The notes beneath the pieces are model-generated. The model was not told the origin of the DNA. It was given only the letters and a program-made list of their open reading frames with translations, and did not search any database. From positions 1 to 8,884 of the forward strand of contig CAZCHK010000069.1 of NCBI GenBank assembly GCA_964498605.1: a stretch of DNA of 8,884 nt, written 5' to 3'. Shown here in pieces: positions 1 to 4,264 of the stretch. The DNA is from JBGQAS01 sp964498605 (GTDB taxonomy: Bacteria > Chloroflexota > Anaerolineae > Anaerolineales > Anaerolineaceae). The position numbers and the translations under genes were made by a program. The first letter of the stretch is position 1; each line of letters opens with the position of its first letter.

Positions 1-997
1 AGGGTTCGGTGTACTTCATGGCCAGGGCAAAATAGACCGCCTGCGACCAGCCGTAAGCCAGCCCGAAAAAGGCGGCGAAAGCCCACGCCATCCACTGCTG
101 GTTGACCACGGCCAGCAGGATCATGGCAGGGACAACGGTTCCGACAGATAGCCACATGGACAGCCTGTCTCCCAGCTTGTCCATGATCAGACCGCCGATA
201 AGCGCGCCAGCCACGCAGCCGATGCCCCACACAGCAGCCATCAAGCCCGTCACATCCAGATCCACGCCCAGCGCCTGCCCGATGGACGGGCTCATGAGCT
301 GGTTGGCACCGACGATGACCAGGAAGATGATCAAACCCACGATGGAAGCGGCGATGACCGGCCATCTCTTAAATGCGCTGAATGCTTTCCAGTTGAAGCG
401 CTGGCCTTCCTCTCTCTGGATCTCCTTGACGAAGAAGAGCAGCGGGATGGGCAGTAGAGTGAGAACCGCCAGGAAGTAGAACAGCGTCGGCCAGCCCAGG
501 TTGAGGGCGATGAAGCCCGATGAAGCCGCAGCGACGATCACGCCGACAGAGCGCCCGCCGACCATGAAGCCCTGCAGGATGCCCTTTTCACTTTCGGGTG
601 TGATATCTAGCGCCAGCCCATCAGTGCAGGTGTCGTAGAATGCCATGCCCAGCTGGAGCAGAAATGCGATCGCCACAAAGGTCCAGTATTGCGTGCCGGG
701 GTTGACATTGGCCACAACCAGCAAACAGGCCATTTGCACGAGCAGGCCGATCAGGATATATGGCTTGCGGTGCCCTAATTTGAAGAAACTGAACCGATCA
801 CTGAGAATGCCGAAGAAGATCTTGATGATGAATGGAATGAGGGCGATGGTTGAGAAAATACCGACCATGCCCATGTCGAGCCCGTTGGCAAGCATGTACC
901 GGGCATTGATGGAGGCAAAATAGCCCAGGATGGTGCCCTGGGTGAAGTACAGCAGGGCGAACAGGCTGTATCGAAGCGCTTTGGGTTGAGTTTGCAT
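1..997 (-). CDS. MFS transporter, AmpG/BT1-like (C-terminus off the window)
   Basis: Integral membrane transporter of the major facilitator superfamily; substrate unknown. Translating the complement from the ATG at 997-995 gives an open frame to the window edge (about 332 codons), so roughly the last 80-100 residues of a 400-430 residue protein are missing. It is a series of hydrophobic helices. The stretch GILSDRF...GHRKPY (about residues 63-80) fits the MFS motif A loop between helices 2 and 3. DTCTDGLALD, beginning at D122, recalls the acidic helix of the BT1/AmpG-like (PAT) branch. The start is supported by GAGGA at 1003-1007, five bases upstream, and by a TATAAT on the same strand at 1032-1037. 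The gene lies downstream of the arsR-type gene on the same strand, with a 139-bp gap, and appears to have its own promoter. MFS membership is solid; the subfamily is a resemblance only, and a sugar or other organic solute is equally possible. Confidence 0.85.
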   Translation of the reverse strand, partial: MQTQPKALRYSLFALLYFTQGTILGYFASINARYMLANGLDMGMVGIFSTIALIPFIIKIFFGILSDRFSFFKLGHRKPYILIGLLVQMACLLVVANVNPGTQYWTFVAIAFLLQLGMAFYDTCTDGLALDITPESEKGILQGFMVGGRSVGVIVAAASSGFIALNLGWPTLFYFLAVLTLLPIPLLFFVKEIQREEGQRFNWKAFSAFKRWPVIAASIVGLIIFLVIVGANQLMSPSIGQALGVDLDVTGLMAAVWGIGCVAGALIGGLIMDKLGDRLSMWLSVGTVVPAMILLAVVNQQWMAWAFAAFFGLAYGWSQAVYFALAMKYTEP

Positions 998-1031
998 GGC
1001 AGTCCTCTTTTCTGGAAAGGATGATGGATTG

Positions 1032-1061
1032 ATTATACAGTAAGACCTGAGGAGCAATCAG
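1032..1061 (-). promoter_or_regulatory. Probable promoter of the MFS gene
   Basis: On the minus strand a perfect TATAAT (1037-1032) lies 34 bases before the ATG at 997. A weak -35 candidate, CTGATT (1061-1056, three of six matches), sits 18 bp upstream. The 13-mer CTTACTGTATAAT around the -10 is repeated exactly in the promoter of the PAS operon at 3144-3156. Confidence 0.6.
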
Positions 1062-1079
1062 ACGGGGGGAGATACCCGC
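1032..1079 (-). repeat. Two-block promoter module, copy 1
   Basis: Read on the minus strand, this stretch begins GCGGGTATC followed by a C-rich run ending in CGT, and ends CTTACTGTATAAT. The same two blocks in the same order occur at 3101-3156 on the plus strand, there 56 rather than 48 bases long. Each copy lies between an upstream gene and the -10 of a downstream gene. The match is by eye; the middle section differs. Confidence 0.55.
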
Positions 1080-1096
1080 CCTGGAAGGATGACCTT

Positions 1097-1127
1097 CACC
1101 CCTCTTTCCATAAGTATGAGAGGGGTG
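1097..1127. repeat. Inverted repeat downstream of the ArsR gene
   Basis: CACCCCTCT (1097-1105) and AGAGGGGTG (1119-1127) form a perfect 9-bp stem with a 13-base loop, starting 10 bases beyond the stop of the ArsR-type gene. Its position suits a transcript end, but on the minus strand the stem is followed by GAAGGTC rather than a T run, so it is not a canonical intrinsic terminator. It could be a pause or a 3'-end stabilising hairpin. Confidence 0.45.
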
Positions 1128-1136
1128 TGTTTCATC

Positions 1137-1760
1137 TCAACCTGCTTTCTTTTCATTTTCCGGTGTGACCCAGTAGCTGCCGCCACCGCGCTCACGGCGC
1201 AGGTAGCCGAAGTCCACCAGGTCGCGGCGGATGCTGACGTAGTCCTGCCGGTAGAGGGATTTGAGCACCTCGTTCACCTCGGCTTCCGTGTACATCCTTG
1301 CCGGGTCGAACTTCGTGATGACCCACCTGAGTATGACCTCCGTGCGCTTGGGCTTGGGGGGCAGGCTGACCAGGACCCCGTTCTGGACGTGCGCGCGCAG
1401 GATCTTCTTATCTTCATCGCTCCAGTCCAGCAGATCGATCCAACCTTCGGCTGAACGCGGGACCCTCTCCAGGGGCTGCAGGGATTCAATTCGGGCAGCC
1501 AGATCTTTGAACCTCGCCAGACCCGCAGGATTGACACGGTAATAACGCTGCGTGCCGGCAGTACGCAGAGAGATCAATCCGCACTCGCGCAGCCGCGCCA
1601 GGTGATGTGAAATAGTCGGCTCGGTGAGAGCCAGCGCGTTTGCCAGGTCTCCCACGGTGCGCTCCTCAGCCTGCATCAGGCGCAGCAGGTCCAGGCGGCT
1701 TTCTTCACTCAGTGCTTTCATCATGAACAGGAATTGAGCTCTTTCATCAGTGATCATCAT
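1137..1760 (-). CDS. ArsR-family transcriptional regulator with C-terminal DUF2087 domain
   Basis: A 207-residue DNA-binding regulator. Residues about 8-78 form a winged helix-turn-helix of ArsR type: KALSEESRLDLLRLM, then the recognition helix region TEPTISHHLARLRECGLI (46-63) and the wing GTQRYYRVN. The ELCVCDL metal-binding motif of classical ArsR/SmtB repressors is absent (VGDLANAL at that place) and only one cysteine is present (C60), so it is unlikely to be a thiolate metal sensor. Residues about 133-198 (KRTEVILRWVITKFD...YRQDYVSIRRDLVDFGYLRRE) match DUF2087, a small domain often attached to such regulators and of uncertain role. Two consecutive ATGs exist; AGGAG at 1765-1769 is 4 bases from the first and 7 from the second, so the protein may really begin at the second Met (1757). 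The promoter overlaps a strong palindrome, suggesting autorepression. The target beyond itself is unknown; the downstream MFS gene is a candidate. Confidence 0.9.
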   Translation of the reverse strand: MMITDERAQFLFMMKALSEESRLDLLRLMQAEERTVGDLANALALTEPTISHHLARLRECGLISLRTAGTQRYYRVNPAGLARFKDLAARIESLQPLERVPRSAEGWIDLLDWSDEDKKILRAHVQNGVLVSLPPKPKRTEVILRWVITKFDPARMYTEAEVNEVLKSLYRQDYVSIRRDLVDFGYLRRERGGGSYWVTPENEKKAG

Positions 1761-1776
1761 TCATCTCCTATTTGAT

Positions 1777-1812
1777 ATCTATCTATTTAGATGTTAATCT
1801 AATTAGATAGAT
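1777..1812. promoter_or_regulatory. 36-bp palindromic operator for the ArsR-type regulator
   Basis: Left arm 1777-1792 and right arm 1797-1812 are inverted repeats matching at 15 of 16 positions around a GTTA spacer. Each arm contains a 12-bp subsite: ATCTATTTAGAT (1781-1792, one mismatched pair) and ATCTAATTAGAT (1797-1808, perfect palindrome). Subsite centres are 16 bp apart. AT-rich 12-bp dyads of this kind are typical ArsR-family operators. The site lies 17 bp upstream of the ArsR-type start and overlaps its promoter, so autoregulation is the simplest reading (inference). Confidence 0.75.
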
Positions 1813-1819
1813 CTGTCAA
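1791..1819 (-). promoter_or_regulatory. Sigma70-type promoter of the ArsR-type gene
   Basis: On the minus strand a perfect TTGACA (1819-1814) is followed by a 17-bp spacer and TAACAT (1796-1791, four of six matches to TATAAT). The spacer is exactly 1797-1813, so it holds the perfect operator subsite, while the second subsite covers the region just after the -10. A bound repressor would block RNA polymerase. Confidence 0.7.
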
Positions 1820-1853
1820 GAGATTCTGATAGTGATCACCACCCTCGCAAACC

Positions 1854-1882
1854 TTGACCAGATGCTCGACGGGTGATAAACT
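1854..1882 (+). promoter_or_regulatory. Probable promoter for the leader ORF and RIO kinase
   Basis: TTGACC (1854-1859, five of six matches) and TAAACT (1877-1882, four of six) are separated by 17 bp. The expected start near 1889 would leave a short leader before the ribosome site at 1897-1904. The -10 is weak, so the exact placement is a guess. Confidence 0.45.
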
Positions 1883-1914
1883 TTTTCATATTTAAGAAAG
1901 GAGGCGCAAATTTT

Positions 1915-1974
1915 ATGATATCCGCAAATAGAGTTTCTCGCTCAGTATTCAGCGCGCCTCCGGTGCAACCTTAA
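1915..1974 (+). CDS. Putative 19-residue leader peptide
   Basis: A short ORF, MISANRVSRSVFSAPPVQP, preceded by a near-perfect Shine-Dalgarno, AAAGGAGG (1897-1904), 10 bases before the ATG. It ends with TAA at 1972-1974, 34 bases before the intrinsic terminator that precedes the RIO gene. The ribosome site is far stronger than that of the kinase gene itself, which argues that the ORF is translated. There is no run of one amino-acid codon as in classical amino-acid attenuators. The Ala-Pro-Pro codons (1954-1962) lie on the segment that can pair either with the ribosome site or with the terminator arm. The peptide is not recognised; it may be regulatory by being translated rather than having a function itself. 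Confidence 0.55.
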   Translation: MISANRVSRSVFSAPPVQP

Positions 1975-2007
1975 GGTAAATGCTTTTTGCTTTGGCTCCG
2001 ATCACAT

Positions 2008-2037
2008 CCGCAGGCGCGCCAGCCCTGCGGTTTTTTT
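2008..2037 (+). terminator. Intrinsic terminator in the RIO kinase leader
   Basis: CCGCAGG (2008-2014) and CCTGCGG (2024-2030) form a perfect 7-bp GC-rich stem with a 9-base loop, immediately followed by seven Ts (2031-2037). It lies 63 bases before the kinase ATG and after a short leader ORF, so transcription of the kinase must read through it. This fits a regulated attenuator better than an ordinary gene end. Confidence 0.8.
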
Positions 2038-2100
2038 GTCATCCGTAGGGGAAGGATCAAGCGGTGCTCCCGCGCCGCAACCAGGAAAGAAAGAGAAGAA

Positions 2101-3096
2101 ATGAAATCACAGTATGTTGAGGCTTACTTTGATCAGATCGAAGACAGGATCGTGAAAAAACAAGCCATCAAAACGCAGACAAAATACCTGCGCAAACCTT
2201 CGCTGGCGGTACAGCAGTTCATCAAAACGCAGAACGACAGCCGCTCCAGCTTTACCTTTACCTACAAAGCCAGCCGTCACGAGGAGTCCTGGCTGCTGCA
2301 ATCGTTAGGCCACCTGTACGAGCATCAGTGGATCAACGATGTGCTGAGGATGATCAAGGGGGGCAAGGAGGCCTCGGTGTACCTGTGCCGCGGCGGTACA
2401 TCCAGCGAGGGACATCTGGTGGCCGCCAAGGTCTACCGCCCGCGCATGCTGCGCAATCTGAAGAACGATCAGCTCTACCGGCTGGGACGTGCCGTGCTGG
2501 ACGAGGAATGCAAGCAGACGGTTGACCTGGGCATGCTGAGATCGCAGAAAAAGCGCAGTGTGTACGGCGAACAAATCCGGCATCAGTCCTGGATCGCTTA
2601 TGAATTCATGACCCTGAAGAAGCTGCATCAAGCCGGCGCCGATGTGCCAAAAGTATATGAAATGGCGCACAACGCGATCCTGATGGATTATGTCGGCGAT
2701 GAACACCAGGGCGCTCCGACGCTGAACACCATCAACTTGAATCTGTCTGAGGCAAAAGAGCTCTTTAAACGAGTGATGGTCAATGTCGAGCTGATGCTCA
2801 AGAACGGATTCGTCCACGCTGACCTGTCCGCTTACAACATCCTCTACTGGGAAGGCAGGATCACCCTGATCGACTTCCCGCAGGTGGTCGCCCCGAAGTC
2901 CAACCCGTACGCCTACGCCCTGTTCGCGAGAGATGTGAAGCGCATCTGCGAGTACTTTGCCACCCAAGGGGTGGCCTGCTACCCGCAGCGCATGGCAGAC
3001 CGGATGTGGAAGGCGCACGGCTTTCAAACCAGCGTAAGGAAGCTGCCGGAAGAGGAGACGGTCAATCGCGAGGACAAATGGGCGGACGATCGATAA
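2101..3096 (+). CDS. RIO-family (RIO1-like) serine protein kinase/ATPase
   Basis: A cytoplasmic atypical protein kinase of 331 residues. RIO proteins in archaea and eukaryotes act in small-subunit ribosome maturation; the bacterial role is poorly defined. From the ATG at 2101, a basic N-terminal segment (1-60) precedes the RIO fold. Visible motifs are the RIO1-type nucleotide loop IKGGKEASVY (85-94), the ATP-binding lysine in VAAKVYR (K110), the catalytic loop FVHADLSAYNILY with D241 and N246, and the metal-binding LIDFPQ (D258), which replaces DFG as usual in RIO. All key residues are present, so it should be active. In-frame TTG codons upstream (from 1987) would put the intrinsic terminator inside the gene, lack a ribosome site and add residues with no family match, so ATG 2101 is preferred. 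Its own ribosome site is weak (purine-rich, GAGAAG at 2093-2098). Expression probably depends on the attenuator-like leader upstream. Confidence 0.92.
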   Translation: MKSQYVEAYFDQIEDRIVKKQAIKTQTKYLRKPSLAVQQFIKTQNDSRSSFTFTYKASRHEESWLLQSLGHLYEHQWINDVLRMIKGGKEASVYLCRGGTSSEGHLVAAKVYRPRMLRNLKNDQLYRLGRAVLDEECKQTVDLGMLRSQKKRSVYGEQIRHQSWIAYEFMTLKKLHQAGADVPKVYEMAHNAILMDYVGDEHQGAPTLNTINLNLSEAKELFKRVMVNVELMLKNGFVHADLSAYNILYWEGRITLIDFPQVVAPKSNPYAYALFARDVKRICEYFATQGVACYPQRMADRMWKAHGFQTSVRKLPEEETVNREDKWADDR

Positions 3097-3100
3097 AAAA

Positions 3101-3156
3101 GCGGGTATCCTCCCCGTGACCAGGGTCACAGAAAGACAAGGCCCTTACTGTATAAT
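3101..3156 (+). repeat. Two-block promoter module, copy 2
   Basis: Begins GCGGGTATCCTCCCCGT four bases after the RIO stop codon and ends CTTACTGTATAAT. Both blocks recur in the same order and orientation relative to the gene in the MFS promoter (1079-1032, minus strand). The middle differs, and this copy is 8 bases longer, containing the CRP-type palindrome. Confidence 0.55.
3115..3130. promoter_or_regulatory. CRP-type activator site upstream of the PAS operon
   Basis: The sequence CGTGACCAGGGTCACA matches the TGTGA-N6-TCACA consensus of the CRP family at 9 of 10 defined positions and is symmetric over 14 bp. Its centre (3122.5) is about 40 bp upstream of the start expected from the TATAAT at 3151-3156, the position for class II activation, and no recognisable -35 is present. 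No CRP-family gene is in the window, so the regulator is unknown. Confidence 0.5.
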
Positions 3157-3168
3157 TGATTCATCAAT
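3151..3168 (+). promoter_or_regulatory. -10 element and overlapping palindrome of the PAS operon promoter
   Basis: A perfect TATAAT (3151-3156) lies 29 bases before the ATG at 3186. No -35 match occurs 16-18 bp upstream. The 14-bp dyad ATTGATTCATCAAT (3155-3168) overlaps the end of the -10 and the expected start site, so a repressor could act here. It is not an FNR site because the half-sites are 2 rather than 4 bases apart. Confidence 0.55.
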
Positions 3169-3185
3169 CCAATTGGAGGTACTGT

Positions 3186-3590
3186 ATGATCGGTGAGTTA
3201 AGCCCTGAAGTTTTAAATGCCCTGCTGGAGACGATACCGGCAGAGTTTTCCATCGTGGACGCCAATGACAAGGTGCTGGCGTGGAACCGCCACGAAACAC
3301 GCATCTTCAAGCGCCCGGTGGCGGCGGTCGGACGCGACATTCGTAACTGCCACCCCCCGAAAAGCCTGGATGTGGTTGAAAAGATCATCGGTGAAATGAA
3401 AGCCGGCAAACGCGACAAAGCCCGCTTCTGGATCGACCTGCCCCTCATCCCGGATGCCCCGCTTCAGAAAATCATGATCGAGTATTACGCGCTGCGCAAT
3501 CCCAAGGGTGAATACCTGGGCTGCCTTGAATTCAGCCAGAACATCACCGAGATTCAGGCACTTGAAGGACAGCACAGGCTTCTGGATTGA
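3186..3590 (+). CDS. Stand-alone PAS-domain protein, DUF438 C-terminal type
   Basis: A soluble 134-residue sensor-like protein made of one PAS domain. It starts PEVLNALLETIPAEFSIVDANDKVLAWN (8-34), the typical PAS entry, then GRDIRNCHPPKS (49-60), VVEKIIGEMKAGKRDKARFWI (63-83), and ends with the PAS beta-sheet KGEYLGCLEFSQNITEIQAL (107-126). The NCHPPKS segment and the ending strongly recall the PAS domain at the C-terminus of DUF438/hemerythrin-type proteins, but here it stands alone with no output domain. H56 and C55 could be ligand residues, though no cofactor can be inferred safely. The start has an ideal GGAGGT (3175-3180), 5 bases before the ATG; there is no longer N-terminus with support. 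First gene of a six-gene cluster; it may sense redox state, gas or a small ligand on behalf of a partner encoded elsewhere. Confidence 0.85.
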   Translation: MIGELSPEVLNALLETIPAEFSIVDANDKVLAWNRHETRIFKRPVAAVGRDIRNCHPPKSLDVVEKIIGEMKAGKRDKARFWIDLPLIPDAPLQKIMIEYYALRNPKGEYLGCLEFSQNITEIQALEGQHRLLD

Positions 3591-3593
3591 TCC

Positions 3594-3992
3594 TTGACCA
3601 GGGACTTTTTCACCAGGAGCCTGGGTAACATTCTGAAAGGCGCCCTGGGAGGGTTGGCCTCAGGGGTGCTCATCTGGGTGATTCATGTGCTGCAGATCAG
3701 CAGCGGGTCTTCATCCACGTCATCCAGCCTGATGCTGGTGATCGTGTACAGTGTTCTGCTGGGAGCTGCCATCGGCCTGGGCGTGACGCGTCCGCAGGTG
3801 AGGAACTGGAAGCACGGCCTGCTGATTCTCATCTGCGCCTGGCTGATGTGCCTGTTCTTCGTTCCGCTGATCCTGATGATCTTCCTGACCTTCTCCTTCA
3901 GCCTGCCATCACTGCTCCTGCTGGCAGGCGGAGCGCTGCTGCTGATCGCGCTCATCATGGTCTTCGCACAGTTCATTCTACCCTATCCATGA
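3594..3992 (+). CDS. Small integral membrane protein, four predicted helices (unknown function)
   Basis: I do not recognise this 132-residue protein. Hydrophobic segments lie at about 12-35, 46-65, 75-100 and 104-130. The first two are joined by a serine/threonine-rich loop (ISSGSSSTSSS, 35-45) and the second and third by a basic loop (RPQVRNWKH, 66-74), which by the positive-inside rule would face the cytoplasm. The protein ends two residues after the last helix. The start is TTG at 3594: an in-frame TGA lies just upstream at 3588 and no ATG is available before helix 3, so TTG is the only start that keeps all four helices. No good ribosome site is seen; translation may rely on coupling to the PAS gene, whose stop is 3 bases earlier. 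Its stop codon overlaps the next gene's ATG (ATGA). Length and helix count suit an accessory or small transporter-like protein, but nothing fixes a role. Confidence 0.7.
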   Translation: MTRDFFTRSLGNILKGALGGLASGVLIWVIHVLQISSGSSSTSSSLMLVIVYSVLLGAAIGLGVTRPQVRNWKHGLLILICAWLMCLFFVPLILMIFLTFSFSLPSLLLLAGGALLLIALIMVFAQFILPYP

Positions 3993-4255
3993 ACCAGACA
4001 GATCCCAAACTGACCTTCCCGTGCGATTTTCCTCTCAAGGTGATCGGCTTGGATGTGGAAGGCTTCGGATCCATCATCACGAGCATCGTCCTGCAGCACG
4101 TTCCAGACCTGATGACGGAAAATATCACCACCCAGACCAGCCGCCACGGCCGGTACCGCTCCATGTCTTATCAATTCATTGCCAGGAGCCGCGAGCAGGT
4201 GGACGCGCTGTACAGGGAGTTGAGTGCCAATCCCAACGTGAAAATGGTGTTGTAA
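3989..4255 (+). CDS. DUF493/YbeD-like protein
   Basis: An 88-residue soluble protein matching the YbeD (DUF493) family, an ACT-like ferredoxin fold of uncertain function; E. coli ybeD lies beside the lipoate gene lipB. Family landmarks are LTFPCDFPLKVIG (8-20), the central strand with SRHGRYRSMSYQFIARSREQ (51-70) and the terminal LYRELSANPNVKMVL, with the typical ending V-[KR]-M-V-L. Length equals the usual 85-95 residues. The ATG (3989-3991) overlaps the preceding TGA (3990-3992), implying translational coupling. Two in-frame stops (TAA 4253, TAG 4259) separate it from the next gene, which uses the same frame. No lipoate gene is nearby, so the usual genomic link does not help here. Confidence 0.85.
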   Translation: MNQTDPKLTFPCDFPLKVIGLDVEGFGSIITSIVLQHVPDLMTENITTQTSRHGRYRSMSYQFIARSREQVDALYRELSANPNVKMVL

Positions 4256-4264
4256 AATTAGGTC

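Larger units (their letters stand above)
1897..2037 (+). promoter_or_regulatory. Attenuator-like 5' leader upstream of the RIO kinase
   Basis: Four segments can pair in competing ways. A, GGAGGCGC (1900-1907), is the ribosome site of the leader ORF. B contains GCGCCTCC (1954-1961), complementary to A over 8 bp. C, AGGCGCGC (2012-2019), is complementary over 8 bp to GCGCGCCT (1952-1959 within B, allowing one base of register). C also overlaps the left arm of the terminator, whose right arm is D (2024-2030). A:B would sequester the ribosome site, B:C would disrupt the terminator, and C:D is the terminator itself. This is the layout of translation-coupled attenuation. The pairings are visible in the sequence; regulation is inferred and no known riboswitch class was recognised. 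Confidence 0.5.

Noticed and set aside
1097..1127. Hairpin as a canonical terminator of the ArsR-type gene
   Set aside because: The 9-bp stem is perfect, but no T run follows on the minus strand; kept only as an inverted repeat.
1089..1454. Plus-strand open frames opposite the ArsR-type gene
   Set aside because: The minus-strand frame has a clear ArsR-DUF2087 product, promoter and ribosome site; the plus-strand frames have none.
1987..2100. N-terminal extension of the RIO kinase from a TTG at 1987
   Set aside because: It would place the intrinsic terminator inside the gene, has no ribosome site, and adds residues without family similarity; ATG 2101 gives a normal RIO N-terminus.
3098..3118. 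Terminator for the RIO kinase just after its stop
   Set aside because: Only a 4-5 bp stem (CGGG/CCCG) can form, the A run is upstream, and there is no T run; the RIO transcript might read into the PAS operon.
3155..3168. FNR binding site
   Set aside because: TTGAT and ATCAA are present but separated by 2 bases instead of 4, so it does not fit the FNR consensus.
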